Notes under the pieces: model-generated
The model's input: the letters and a program-made list of their open reading frames with translations, nothing else
What the model was told of the DNA's origin: nothing
The model's database searches: none
In this document: positions 1-13,200 of the stretch, in pieces
How positions within the stretch are numbered: the first letter of the stretch is position 1
Layout: each line of letters begins with the position of its first letter
Assembly: GCA_024516035.1 (NCBI GenBank)
Contig: CM044964.1
Location: 26,498,866 to 26,562,865 of the forward strand
DNA length: 64,000 nt
Direction of reading: 5' to 3'
DNA from: Bactericera cockerelli
Lineage: Eukaryota; Arthropoda; Insecta; Hemiptera; Triozidae
Made by a program: the position numbers and the translations under genes

Positions 1-607
1 GGGATTTTTGTTATTTCTTTTTTGTATTTTTTACTGGGGGTTGAGATGTTTGTTCCCCCCCTCGGCCTCCTCATCACCCCTTATAGCCGACCCTATCCTC
101 CTTCAGTTTTTTCTTTATTTATTTCTTTCTTTTTTCTTGTTTTGGTAGATCTATGTTCTTGTTTGCCTTGATTTGTGTATATTGTTTCTTGATGTGTTTA
201 CTGTGTGTGTGTCCTTTTTCTTAATTTTTGCGTTTTATCTGGATTCATGTTTTCTTCTTTTTTCCTTTGATTTATTTCTGGTATTTTCCTCTTTTTTGTC
301 TTGATTTGTGTTTATGTTTACTGTGTATGTTTGCTTTTTCTTCATTATTTGCTTTTTATCGGGATTTTTGTTATTTCTTTTTTGTATTTTTTACTGGGGG
401 GTTGAGATGTTTGTTCCCCCCCTCGGCCTCCTCATCACCCCTTATAGCCGACCCTATCCTCCTCTAGATTTTTTTTTCTTGTTGTGGTAGTTCTGAGTCT
501 TGTTTATTTTTCTCTTATTTTTATTTTATTTTTAATGTGGGGGGTTGAGATGGTGGTCCCCCCTTCGGCCTCCTCATCACCCCTTAAAGCCGACCCTATC
601 CTCCTCT
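1..607. repeat. T-rich stretch with directly repeated GC-rich blocks
   Basis: Positions 1-115 recur at about 361-475 (period near 360). The block with CCCTCGGCCTCCTCATCACC recurs a third time at about 540-607. The sequence between is T-rich, low complexity. No coding support. Confidence 0.85.
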
Positions 608-641
608 AGCTTTCTCGATTTATATTCTCTTAATCTTGATG

Positions 642-1569
642 TGGTCATTTTAAGTAACAGTAAACAGTGAACAAGAACGAAAAGTTGATGAGAAGCAAAA
701 CGAACAAAACAGCAGGAACAAAAAAATCTCGTACAAAATTACGAGAGAAATATTGACGAGAGTTTGAACATGACGCAAGAAAACGGGAACATTGACGTAA
801 ATTTCTTGAACAGGAACATGGAACATATTGAATGTGACAACATTATCTTCCAAAGTCTTGAGGAACTGAAGATGGTGACAGAAATTTTGACATGACTGGT
901 AATTTTGATTTCTTTTCGAATGGAATTTGAGTGAAATAATATGTTTGTAATGTTTGAATGATTTTTTTCAAGTGAACTATGACTGAAGTGGCTGCGGATA
1001 TATTGAACAGGCCAAGATGATTTCCTCGTGCAATTAATATTAAAATATTGCGTGGCTGAAACGAAAGTCTACCTTTTATTTCCGAGTACAACAATAAACA
1101 GTAAAACTAGTGAAAAAGCCATGTTTACAATCACAATAATTATTTTTGTCCTGTGGGGCGGTTGATATTTTTTTATTTAACATCTTTCGCGTGGGGTATT
1201 GTATCAAAGGTCTCGATGTTCTCATGCTATCTATGTCTACTAATCGACATCTTTTCACTCTGCTGTTTATACTGATACTCATACACTGATGTGAGGTTCA
1301 CAGTACTACCAATATTTATTATTAATATTAAAATATCAAAAGTCTTATTTACATTTCAACATCCTGTCTTTACCAAGTTACCAGACGAAACTTTCAATGG
1401 CAAAAGGTCAAGGAGGTTAGGCTCATAAGGTGGTCAGAATCATATTTGAAATTTAGACGATTTCGGTTGATTGAGTTCTGATGAAAGAAAAGAAATACAG
1501 AAAATAAATTGCTAGAATTATTTTTTATGAGTCACATTTTTTTGGTGCCAAATACAGGCCCGAAACGTG
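642..1569. other. No gene recognised
   Basis: AT-rich sequence with only short chance ORFs on the minus strand. I see no motif, splice structure or repeat that I can name here. Confidence 0.5.
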
Positions 1570-1701
1570 TACGGCAATGCCTCATCTATACTTATAAAAG
1601 AAAGTTTCACTCACTGACTGACTCACTCACTGATTCATCACCGTTTCTCCGAACTGGTAAGTCCTAGGAAGCTGAAATTTGGTAGGGAGCTTTGTCTTAT
1701 A
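1570..1701 (+). repeat. Dispersed repeat, 5' part, split by a mariner-like element
   Basis: Contains the CACTGACTGACTCACTCACT motif and AAGTCCTAGGAAGCTGAAAT. It continues after the insertion at 4156-4282, which ends in a GCCCGCAAAGC...CAGCCCGCTAG hairpin-like end. Uninterrupted copies are at about 20567-20805 and 26455-26695. Confidence 0.8.
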
Positions 1702-2450
1702 CAGGGTGGACCAAAAAAACGTTTACACCCGTTAATGGTAGATTACTGACGACATTTCTAGGACGGATCTGCAATCCGTTTTTTCGGATTCGCCTTTATA
1801 ACTGCACAAAGTGATTTTTTGCAACTTTCTGAAAAAGTCCGACTTTGGCTTATTCTTCAGGTCAGAACTTTTTTCCTGTTTAAGATGAGTTGATTCTGAA
1901 CAATTCTGCAGAAAGCCAACAAAATTTCGATGTTTCTAGCTACACTACTTTGTTTTTTACGGTTTGATTTGGCATCTTTTTTGACACCTGAATAGAAAAA
2001 AAGTTCGCATGTAAATTTTTTACACTTTGAAACACTCAAGATTTGCCCGAGCAAATTTTGGCACAGACATGGGCAAGTTTGATAAAAGTTGGCGGCTAAC
2101 CCAAGGATGCTAAAAAATAATTTTACGATTTTTTATCACGTGGTCTTCTGGGTAAACAAACCAGGTAAGTCTCAAAAAATGATGTTCAAAATCTTAAAAG
2201 TGTTGACCGTGTAGGGTCGTCTTGTACTCAAAGAGTAATTAGCTATTTATGTCTGATAATTATTTTCCTTGGAATTAATTAAAGGCCAGTCAAATGAATG
2301 ATTGTTTGTTTCTCGATGATAGTTTTCAAGCATATTTTTCGCATTCTATGAAATTTTATCTTTAAACTTCTTGAGTTTTTTTAGTACAAGTTACATAATT
2401 GTTATTATTCGGATGCTGAAATAGCAGATACGCATTTAGCATATGGAGTT

Positions 2451-2635
2451 GCCAACAGGAACATTTGGGATCACGTGAAAAACATAGTTTACGAAATCTG
2501 GTAGCAAGAATCCTGTTGGCATTCGATGACCTGACAGAAAAACCTGGAATCTTCCGCAACATTCGACGGAACATGATGAAGAGGTTCAACCTTTGCATCC
2601 AGGAAGGTGGACGCCACTTCCAACAGTTCCTCTAA
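2451..2635 (+). pseudogene. Transposase C-terminal relic (mariner-like), copy 1
   Basis: Reads NRNIWDHVKNIVYEI, then, after a deletion, an interrupted version of ARILLAFHDLPENPGIF and MMKRFNLCIQEG, ending at a stop. This arrangement (WDHVKNIVY, a helix, then RRxMMxRxxLCIxxxGxHFQ) matches the end of IS630/Tc1/mariner-type transposases. Frames are broken. Confidence 0.65.
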
Positions 2636-2645
2636 GGGAATTGAG

Positions 2646-2646
2646 A

Positions 2647-2705
<59 letters not shown>

Positions 2706-2712
2706 AGAGAGG
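2646..2712 (+). repeat. (GA)n microsatellite inside the fold-back element
   Basis: Nearly pure GA repeat, directly after the transposase relic. The same site in copy 2 (about 14078-14103) is much shorter. Confidence 0.95.
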
Positions 2713-4394
2713 CAGATAGCGAAAAAGAGATAGAGAGAGAAAGGCAAGAAGGTTCTGAGTTAGAACTAAGGTACTAAAGTCACCATTGGTTTCAAAAATT
2801 TGTGTGAGGAGAATCCATAGTGTGTACTATGGATAAAAAATGGCAACAGTCTTTTTTATTTTGTAGTCATGAATTTTTTGCTGGCTCTGGCGTTCGGACC
2901 GGGTGGACTAGCTTACCACTGAGCTAATCGTGCGCGTCTAATCGTTTCTCATTGAACATACTAACACAAAATGTTTTTTTAAATACCTTTTTGTTTATAT
3001 CAAAATAGTATAAAACATAATAAAGACTGCAAAAGTTTATTAATTTTACAAAATATTATCTTGTTCTTTTCAAGACTTCTATTAAGAGTTGGAAATCGGT
3101 AAATATTTTGTTATTTAATTAGTATTGTTTATGATAGAAGAACCTACCTACATATTTACCTGGATTTATTTCATAAATTCTATTTTCGTTTGGAAAATTC
3201 GCTAGTTTTTTTTTCTCTCGTAGGGAAGCATAAGAAAACCATCATTACATTATCAAGGCAGTCTCTCAGGGGCTTACATGAATAATAATTATGTGTATTG
3301 TGATACCAATAGTATCTGATATAACTCAATTTACAGATGGTATTACCACAAAAAAAACCATAAGTTGTTGGTGTTACAACAGGTCAGATACAGGTATGAA
3401 TAAAATATTCCATCAGATTTTTTTGATAATTAAAATAATAATGACCGTCAAGAATTGAACTTCGGTCATGCGACCACCAGTCTTAGCACTACCACATCTT
3501 GCTAACACCACTGACAATATGAGAAGCACAAAATTTATCATTTGAATTTTCCTAAACTGGCTGATGAAGGCATGTGAGACCGCGGTATTCAAAAAAAGCA
3601 ATGTAAACAATTTTTGTAAACAATACAAGACGCCCTTACACAGTCTACAGCTAGAAAACTCTTAGGATTTTTGAAGAGTTTTTGGCAAACATCTAATAAT
3701 TTTTCCCAGAAGATCACGTGATAAAAAATCGTAAAATTATTTTTTAGCATCCTCGGGGCGGCCGCCAACTTTTATCAAACTTGCCCATGTCTGTGCCAAA
3801 ATTTGTTCGGACAAATGTCGAGTGTTTTATTTAGTAAAAAAATTTTTTTTGGTGTTTTTTTCTGTTCAGGTGTAAAAAAATATGACAAACCAAATCGTAA
3901 AAAACAAAGTAGTGTAGCTAGAAACATCGAAATTTTGTTGGCTTTCTGCAAAATTGTTCAGAATCAACTCATCTTAAACAGGAAAGAAGTACTGACCTGA
4001 AGAATAAACCAAAGTCGGACTTTTTCGGAAAGTTGCAAAAAATCACTTTGTGCAGTTACGAAGGCGAATCCGAAAAAACGGATTGCAGATCCGGCCTGGA
4101 AATGTCCTCAGTAATCTACCATTAACGGGTGTAAACGTTTTTTTGGTCCACCCTGTAGTCTAGATGTGCAATAAGACGGGATTTTTCGAAATTCCCACTA
4201 CAACACCTGCCATTGGCTAAAAAGGATTTTTTGCTTTGCGGGCCATGTTTCGGCCCGCAAAGCAGGTGACAGCCCGCTAGTTGTATAAAAGAGTGAGTTT
4301 ATGAAAAATTAATATTAGGCCAAATATGGAAAATCAGCAAAGTCTGCGTTAGTTGACATTACTTTACTGGGATACAATAAATTTTAAGTCATCA

Positions 4395-4525
4395 TATCAT
4401 CTGCGTTAATCACTTTCGTGATATCACAACTTCTGAAACTCGCTTCACTAAATCTACGCTGAAACCAGGACTTGAACCACCGACCTCCAGGTTACAAGTC
4501 CACCGTCTTATCGGTCATGCTACAG
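4395..4525 (-). repeat. tRNA-derived SINE (family 1), minus strand
   Basis: Reverse complement of the SINE at 59361-59522: tRNA-like head with box B (GGTTCAAGTCC-type) and a tail with TGATATCACGAAAGTGATTA. Confidence 0.8.
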
Positions 4526-4561
4526 AAATCGGGTTGATTTTTTTTAAATTTGTGTTTAACG

Positions 4562-4750
4562 GTACTTTCAACTGCATACTCACATTACGACGGGGGTGTT
4601 ACCCTCCATTCGCTGGAAACTCACAAACCTTCTACCCAAATTAACCTCACCCAGTCAGAATGCCAGCATCATGAAGTCCTCACCTCGCTGGATGTTGGTT
4701 AACTTCGGTGATCCTACAGGAACCGGTGCATTCAACGCGTGATTGACCAC
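4562..4750 (-). repeat. 5S-rRNA-derived SINE, minus strand
   Basis: Minus strand reads GCGTTGAATGCACCGGTTCC, then ATCACCGAAGTTAA, followed by the tail shared with 13539-13777 (GCGAATGGAGGGTAACACCC). Diverged. Confidence 0.7.
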
Positions 4751-5589
4751 AATTACCTCGCGCAGCCAGTTTTAAGCACTTTGATATACCTACTGAATAC
4801 ATAGGATCAATGATCAGTAACCACCGATACCACCTCTTTTCTTAATCCTGAATTCATTAATGTCTGAATTACTACAATAATTTTGAATGAAGTCTGTGGT
4901 CTGTGTTGGCAGACAATCGTTGCGGTATCTCGAGTGGTTGAGTAGCTAATACCTATTGAATTACACATGGAATACTTTTATATTTATATATCTAAGAAGC
5001 TAAACCTGCTTGTGGTTCCAAGTGGTCAGTCTTATTTCTTATTTGGATAAATAATTGGACGTTCTTGTTTTCATGAAAATTAGTGTCTATAGGAAAGAGA
5101 CACCATACTAAAATTTTGTATATCTCATTTTTTAGAACCATTTAGAAGTAAAATTATCAAATAAAATTCAGGTCGATCCATTTAAAAATCAAAAGTTAAC
5201 ACCTCAATTTCTGACTTTTGAACCACCCTGTATAAAAAAAATTTCATGGCTGAAACCGCATAATTAGGACATGTACCCTAGGATTTTTTATTTTTCAAAA
5301 ACTCTTTCCGGGTCTGAGTAATTTGAGGTGTCCAACTTTGGTGGGACACCCTGTATATGTCTTTTTATCTAATAAATCATTTAGTAATAATATTAATAAT
5401 AGTATTGTAACTATTGTAAATCCAAAATAAATAGGATTACAGCGAGGTTATGGCAGACCATTCCATACGAGATGGGTGAGCAGTGATGGGTGGAAAGTCT
5501 GACTTGAGGCATGGCCTTCCTCTTTGTAATCTTATTTTATTATTGCACCATTAGACTATATTTCCATCGCATCCGCCTTCAAGTATTTC

Positions 5590-5775
5590 CACAGCCGTCG
5601 TCTGTTCGGTGACGGTAAGCAACGTCCAGTGAGTCTAGGACTTGGATGGGTGACCATTATACTTCGATTTCTCGTGTTGCCAGCTATTCTTGGCCCCACT
5701 CAGGCTAGGTGAGGTTGACTTAAGTAGCTGGTTTGTCAGTTGACTGCAAATGGAAGGTTAAAATGACGCGTCTCG
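5590..5775 (+). repeat. 5S-rRNA-derived SINE fragment
   Basis: Contains the 5S-like block GGACTTGGATGGGTGACCAT and the tail CCCCACTCAGGCTAGGTGAG. The 5' half is poorly conserved. Confidence 0.65.
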
Positions 5776-6516
5776 AATTTAAAGAAATCGAAAACATGTT
5801 TTTAGAATGGCTGAATTTATTAAATAAATATCTTTTACTTATAAAATATAATTATATTATAATATACTTTTTCAAACTTCATTGAAGTTATTCCAATGTA
5901 TTTTACATTACTAATACATGGTATTCTTAGGTCCTAATAAAATGAGTTCCAATAGTAAACGGAAGCTGTACAGAAATCAATTAGTTCATGAATATTTATG
6001 AAATAATCTTAAACTAAATGAAAATCAGGACTGAGCGCAGGGTATGGGAAACCGGGGCAAAACAGTCCGGCCTTCTCAGGGGATCACATGCCCCCACCGG
6101 ACAGGCACACAAAACAGGAAAAAAGAGGGACACGGAATAGCAACCAGCCCTGCTATGCACGGCCCTATTGAAAGTATTTCTAAAATATGTACAAGCTTAG
6201 GATAAGTCGTATGAAAGATTGCCAATATGGTGATCTTTTTTTGCTACCACAAAAAACCACTTGAGAATTTGACTTCTGAATTGGAATTTAAATGCACCCA
6301 AAGACCACTTTTATGTCCATAAAGACATGATTGATATGACAAATCAACAAGTTAAACTTTGATGGCAACAAAGCCTCTCAATCTGAAAACTTTGATAAAA
6401 GGTAACAGAAAATCAGCAAATAAATAAAAATAGACAAGAAAATAAAACAATAGATTAGAGAATTTGAGACAGAAGTAGTAAAGTCCCAAACTCAATCAGT
6501 CTCACTGCCTCACTTT
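5776..6516. other. Region downstream of gene A; no gene seen
   Basis: AT-rich with a GC-rich patch at about 6030-6170 that looks like part of a dispersed repeat. The 3' UTR and poly(A) site of gene A should fall here, but I cannot place them with confidence. Confidence 0.4.
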
Positions 6517-7256
6517 TTAACGTTCAGATTTCTTCTCATTCGTTGGAATCGTAACCTCCTTGGTCACACGCGATCTGCGTCGGCTTTCGAATTTCGAAGA
6601 TGGCGATTGGACGTCAGAAGTACTGGACGGTTCAACTTTGGCAGCGAAACTATCCTTTTCAACTTTGGTGGTGGACGTATCTTTGTCAACTTTGGTGGAA
6701 GAATTATCAGACGCCTCAACTTTGCTGGTACTCTCACCAGATGGATTTTCAGTTCTCATCGCCTTGCTTCCTCGCATACTCCTGTAGATGGCGTTGATTT
6801 CCGTCGCCGATGGCTCCACTGCACCACTCAACATTCCACTTGTGTCTCCGTCCTTGACATTTTCAAGACTCATAACGCGCGCGCTTCTATACCCATACTG
6901 GTTGTACCGTTGTGCGGTGTTTCTGATTGGCTCAACGGTTTCGGACAACTTCGGGGACCATCGTTGACCGCTTCGGTCGTTCTCGTAGACGGGTTCCTCA
7001 ACATTGGCGATCTGGTTGGCGTCGTAGCCTTGGTTGTTGGTGAACTCCTGCTCTACAGTGTTGCCGTTCTCCTGGTCGTCGCTCACGATGTCGGCTTCGT
7101 TGATGTAGTAGAAGGGAAGTTTGGAGGGCGTCTCGTGACTCGGGGCGGGCTCGTATTTCTCGTACTTGCCAACAGGGCTGCGTTTGGCTTGGATGCGGCG
7201 GCGTTCGAACTCTTCTTTCTCCAGACTGCGTCCGTACGAGTTGGAGTGTTCATCGC
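6517..7256 (-). CDS. Osiris gene A, exon 5 (long hydrophilic C-terminal tail)
   Basis: An open frame of 740 nt with acceptor TTCACAG at 7257 and stop TAA at 6517-6519. Joined in phase 1 it continues the His/Tyr tail as GDEHSNSYGRSL; YGRSL resembles the GWGRS/YGRS element seen near the C-terminus of many Osiris proteins. The rest is charged and low in hydrophobics, with Arg/Lys-rich ends and four KVE/KVD-centred repeats at about 417-456 (for example STSKVEASDN and TTKVEKDSFAAKVE). It has no transmembrane segment. No other start exon that could feed it was found between 7257 and 8239. If the join to exon 4 is wrong, this is the last exon of an unknown gene. Confidence 0.75.
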
Positions 7257-10200
7257 CTGTGAACACATTAAAATATGATAATAATAATAGACACTTGCTT
7301 TTACTGGTAGACACCATGGCAGAGTGAGTTAGCGCACTAGGCATTGCACGCACGGTGACCTAGGTTCGATCCCCGGCGGGGCAGGATTTTTTCTGCTCTG
7401 TACTTGGGTGTGCGAGGTCCACTCATAACTCGTGAGGAAAAATGAGTAGCTGCTTTAATGTGAGCAGCGACCAGTGGCGGAATTATAGGCAAAAATAAGA
7501 TACTAGGATAATAAAGATATGTAAAAGTCCTATAATTCTGCGCTACCCACTAAAATTGTGATATAATAACACAAAGAAACACACCTCTCCTGCCACTTGC
7601 TTTTACTACCCGAGTAGAAGAGAGCACTTTTACTAAAACCGTTCATGTAGTACTTGGGGAGCAATGCAATCCAACGAATCTCCATGTTATCTGAATTACC
7701 AGACTAGCGCTTTAACGATTCCAACCACTAATTATTTAGCTCCACTAACATGGCGAGCTTACCACTAAGCTAATAGTGGGCTCGAGCTATCTATTTTTTT
7801 TTTTTTTTTTTTTTTTTTTTATAGCTTTATTAGGAAGACGAAGTACAATGGTAACAGTATAAAATTAAGAAAAGAAAAAAAAAAAAAAAAAAAAAAATGA
7901 CAAAATAAATAAGTAAAAAAGAAAATAACAATAATGTCCTACCTAAATGGCGGGGTTATTGCCTGTGGCAATCTCTTCCACCCAACCCTTTGTTGTTGTT
8001 GTAGCGACGTGATCGCCCTTGACTGAATAGCTATCTAGCTCATCTATTTTCTCCGAACCATCAGATCTCAGGGGCCTCACCTCCGCTGTAGCCATGGTGG
8101 GAGTACTCATGCGCATGCGCTATCTAGCTAATCTATTTTCTCCGAACCCTCAGATCTCAGGGGCCTCACCTCCGCTGTAGCCATGATGGGAGTACTCATG
8201 CGCATGCGCTATCTAGCTAATCTATTTTCTCCGAACCCTCAGATCTCAGGGGCCTCACCTCCGCTGTAGCCATGGTGGGAGTACTCGTGCGCATGCGTGA
8301 CCACGGGGGTCTTCACAATCTCGTAGGTGGTTTTCTCCGGGGCGGGCTGGCTGAACAGCTTCTTGAGTGCGATGAGACCGGCCAGTGTCAGCGCTATCTT
8401 GCTGACCACCAGGGCACTGCCGGCCAGTAGGGCCAGTTTTTTGAACATGAGGGCCACCATCGTCCCTTTCACCATCATGGCGGCGAGGAGGAGGAGGGAC
8501 TTCTTCTTCTTCTCTTTCTTGCCTCGACCTGCAAGAAGAAGATTGAATTAAAGATAAAATAACCCCGCCCTTTAGTTAGGACATATATTATGTATATATT
8601 TTTTTTTTTTTTCTTTATTTATTATTATTTTTTTTTGTTATATTGTATTTTGTATTTTCGTTTGTAATTATTTGTATTGTATATGTCCTATTATCTAATA
8701 AAGTGTAAATAAATAAAAAATAAATAAAAATAAATAATTTCCGCAGATAAAATAGGGTGGAAGAGATAAGGGTTGGGTGGAAGAGATTGCCTAAGGCAAT
8801 AACCCCGCCCTTTAGTTAGTACATATATTATGTATATATTTTTTTTTCTTCTTCTTCTATTATATTGTATTTTAATTTGTAATTATTTGTATTGTATATA
8901 ATATGTCCTATCAATAAAGTGTAAATCATCATCATCATCATAGGGTGGCGTCATCGTGAAGGATGGTCACCAGACAGTGGAGGAATGACTCATCACTTCT
9001 ACCACTGTCTTTATACAAGGAGGCTAATAATTGACAAGGGCCCCCAGAACCAAGCCAATGCTGGTCTACTCCCTGTTTATAGTCCCCCAGTCAGACTGCT
9101 GGTCTACTCCCTGTTTATAGTCCCCCAGCCAGACTAGTTTATAGTCCCCCAGCCAGACTGAAGAAGATTGAATTGATAAAATAATTTCCGCAGATAAAAT
9201 AAAGAGACCCAACTCAGTAGCTGAATCACTAAAGCTGCGGACTAAAGTCTAAAGACTAAAGTCCCGCTAGTGGACTATAAACAGAGAACAGACTAGCCAA
9301 CCCTTACAAGCCAGGCTAGCTTGCAGTTTCCCAAGGGTTTAATGGCTTATAAAGAAAAGTCCAAGTCCTCATGATGGTTGATCGCACATTGAAATATGTG
9401 GTTCAGGACGAGCCAACTTTGAAATAAATGAAAAAACTCCATCACTCACCTCTCCAGCTGTAGCCAAGCTGGCTACAACAAAAAACAACAACAACAACTA
9501 AAGTATAATAATTATTGTTGATCATATTATTCTTGTACAGCAGGAAGAAAATATTCGTCTACAATGAATACTGTGTAGAGTGTATGTATGGTTTAGTTAA
9601 ACTTGCAATGTGTCACAAAACTGTAAATAGACGGTTTGGGTTGATGAAAATATTAATGTTAATGAATCGTAAGTACCAGACACTTGTAGTGGTTGACATT
9701 TAAAGACGACAAGTAGTTAGCACCATAAAGAACTTTTTAACAAGATGTAGGAATAAAACTTTTGGCACAGTGTTAGCGGACCGAAGCCGACAGAAATAAG
9801 GTACCTAGTGAATAACAGTGGTGCAACTTTCGGTCATTTTAAAAGTAAGAGTCGTCATAAATCAACGGGGCATCTGGACAAGCTTGTTTAAAAAATTATC
9901 AGATTAGTTTTATTATTATTAAATGCTTAATTATTATTATTAAATATATATTTACAAAGATATGTCTTTGTAACAATATATATTATATGTACAATACAAA
10001 TAATAAATTATTATAAAAATAAAAATACAAAATGGAGACTATAATATGGAAAGAAATAGATAAATACTTATGTCCAAACTAAAGGACGAGATTATTGCCT
10101 ATGGCAATATCTTCCACCCAACCCTTAGTATTGATCAAACCAACGTCTCTGTTCCGATTTTTCAGTGGTAGAGGCGTCTGACTGGTAATCTAGAGGTCGC

Positions 10201-13200
10201 GAGTTCGAAACCAAGCTCTCTAATCAGTTCGGTAGCTCAGTTGTCAAAGCGTCGGTCTGTCTCGTAATCCAGAAGTTGCGAGTTCGAAGGTATCCTGTCC
10301 TGTTTATTCTGACCACATAATTATACCTAAGCAGGCCCGGAAAAAGCCAGCATCGCCAGGTTCGAATTTGAATGGTTACCTATTCAAGGCTAAACCTCGT
10401 TTGACGTTGCTTAACTCCGGTGACAGGATATCACCAATTTTGTTTAGCAAGTTCGGCCTTGGTAAAGAGAGTTAGTGAGATTGTGACGAATCACACCATG
10501 ATTACCACAACTATGATAACTTTCAACGAAAAATGAATTACAGATGGAATGATTTTTTTTTTAATTTTAATTTTAAATTAATTAACGGGAACTATCCATT
10601 TTTCACAATTTCCCTATCTTATTCTAATATAAAATAAAACTTAGGTCTATGTCGTGGCTGGTTTTCGAACCCGCGACCTCTGGATTACCAGGCCTTGACC
10701 AGTGAGCCACCGGGACAGATAAAGAGTGAGACTGACAGAAAATGGAAAGCGAAAGCAAGATATGATTCACATATTAAACATGAACCAGTAGAAAGTACTA
10801 ACAAATCTTTCGCTCGGATCAAAAACTTCTAACTCGAAGTTCATGATGCGAAGAATCAAGATGATCTAAATGGTCAGTTGGTCAAGTGACTATTCTATAT
10901 AGTTATGATCTTATCAGTTAGTTTGAGATGTTATGACGACTATGATAATAACCTTAACCATTTGAATATGTATGTAGTGGTGTGTATGACCATAGATGTT
11001 GACATGCACCACTATAATCTAATAAAAGATAGATAGATAGATAGATTTGAATATGTACATATTATATATTATGTATAAATATATATATTTATTTTAAAGA
11101 TGAGTGTTTCACAACCTTTTCGGCCAGCCTCTGTGACCTAACGGTTGTGAACACTGCCCGTACTCCAAAGATCCCGAGTTCGATTCCGGTTGGGGCAGAC
11201 TTTTCGAAGAAAGTTCTGTTCCCTCCAAACACGTGAGGCTGGCATTTCCGGCATTATCCAGGCTGAGTGAGGTTAATGTGGGTAGCTGGTACGATTCCCA
11301 GCGAATGGAAGGTAACACCCCCGTCCTGATCGGAACGTTAAAACCAAATCGAATCGTTGGTGTTAGGAAGGGCATCCAGCCATAAACAAAACGTGTTCCA
11401 CCCTACTAACCTCAACCATGAGGTTGAACAATGCCGACCCTAAAAATAGCAACATAAGCTAATAATGGATAAAGGCAAGGGAGAGATATAATGCTTCACA
11501 ATCTTTTTTATTCCTAGCCATGAAATAGTGCTAAATGTTGACGCTTGTGGTCTGTGTTGTAGCTTACCCATCCTGTAGTATGCGAGTATGCCTCCCCTGA
11601 TGGGCGAGAAGTAACACAATAGTTCCCATTTAGGTGCTAGGGCATAATTATGACTAACACAGATATGATTAATAAAAAAAAGAAGGTATTTGGTCAAAAT
11701 CCCAAATGGGAGGATAACTTGTCATGTCACGGCTGGGATTCGAACCCGCGACCTCTGATTTACCAGACTAACACCTTGAACACTAAACTATCTCGACTGA
11801 CTACTGACTCGTACAGCTAGTTCACCAAACAGATATTTAAATAAAAAAATGAATAACAAGATAACATAACATACAAAGGTATTTTTCCTAAGCTTCTAAG
11901 AAGGATATTTGAATGGGTGAGTAGAAGAACCAGGAATGTCAAAAATCGACTTTTCAGGAAAGCAAAAATAAGACAAATTATCTTGCTAATGAGTGTAATA
12001 AAAATTAATTTTTACATTCCTTGTTATTCGACAAGATTGAACTAATACCGCTAGCAAAAGTGGTCAGTGATTTTGTTACATTCCTTGTTTTACATCAGAT
12101 TTTTTTTGCGCTTCCCCCACTTTAAAATCGAAAAAAATTATACTTTTAAGGTGTATTTCTCCTTCATATTCACAGAGATGATAGAAAAGAGTACATTCCT
12201 TCTTATTCTACGAAAAAATAATAATCGATTTTTGACATTCCTGGTTCTTCTACTCACCCATTCATTTGTTGCAAAAGGTTATTAAAAAGAACTTTTATGA
12301 ACAGCTTTTAATTCATGTTTCTAAGTATTTTTTATCGAAAAGGTGTTGAAGCTGTACCTCATGTTAAAAGTCATGAACATTTATCAAAAGGTTACCTGGA
12401 GATAGCAAGCACCCAAGTTGTGAGAGTCATGCACCTAATTGACTAGAGATAGATTAGATTTTCGTGCTATGGATAGTACCTATTACTTTCAAAAGAAGAG
12501 GATATACAGGGTGGACCAAAAAAACGTTTACACCCGTTAATGGTAGATTACTGACGACATTTCCAGGCCGGAGCTGCAATCCGTTTTTTCGGATTCGCCT
12601 TTATAACTGCACAAAGTGAGTTTTTGCCACTTTCTGAAAAAGTCCGACTTTGGCTTATTCTTCAAGTCAGAACTTTTTTCCTGTTTAAGATGAGTTGATT
12701 CTGAACAATTCTGCAGAAAGCCAACAAAATTTCGATGTTTCCAGCTACACTACTTTCTTTTTTACGGTTTGGTTTGGCATCTTTTTTGACACCTGAATAG
12801 AAAAAAAAATCTCATGTAAGTTTTTTACACTTTGAAACACTCAAGATTTACCCGAACAAATTTCGGCACAGACATGGGCAAGTTTGATAAAAGTTGGCGG
12901 CCACCCCGAGGATGCTAAAAAATAATTTTACGATTTTTTATCACGTGATCTTCTGGGAAAAATTATTAGATGTTTGCCAAAAACTCTTCAAAAATCCTAA
13001 GAGTTTTCTAGCTGTAGACTGTGTAAGGGCGTCTTGTATTGTTTACATTGCTTTTTTTGAATACCGCGGTCTCACATGCCTTCATCAGCCAGTTTAGGTA
13101 AATTCAAATGATAATTTTCGTGCTTCACAGTTAGACAGTGGTTCTAGCTAAATGTGGTAGTGCTAAGAGTGATGGTCGCATTACCGAGGTTCAATTCTCG

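Larger units (their letters stand above)
1702..4155. mobile_element. Fold-back Tc1/mariner-like element, copy 1
   Basis: Ends are CAGGGTGGACCAAAAAAACG and its inverse, with a TA target duplication (1700-1701 and 4156-4157). Empty-site relatives at about 20680 and 26570 show the host repeat without it. Inverted arms extend at least 450 bp. The interior carries a relic of a transposase C-terminus. Compared with copy 2 (12507-15693), the left arm is shortened. Confidence 0.88.

Noticed and set aside
5222..5356. Another CAGGGTG fold-back element
   Set aside because: Two CACCCTGTA ends are present but both face the same way and no inverted partner could be matched.
6607..7278. 223-codon plus-strand ORF
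   Set aside because: It is the antisense shadow of exon 5 of gene A; the minus frame has the splice acceptor and the charged repeat tail.
8239..8478. 79-codon ORF ending at 8239 as a complete gene or true last exon of gene A
   Set aside because: The frame starts inside exon 4, and its last residues come from reading through a good donor (GTGAGG) inside a tandem repeat. Spliced joining to 7256 gives a matching phase and a continuing Osiris tail. Kept only as a possible intron-retention product.
10160..10300. Two possible tRNA genes in tandem
   Set aside because: Box A and box B are present but I cannot draw acceptor and anticodon stems; they resemble SINE heads found elsewhere in the window.
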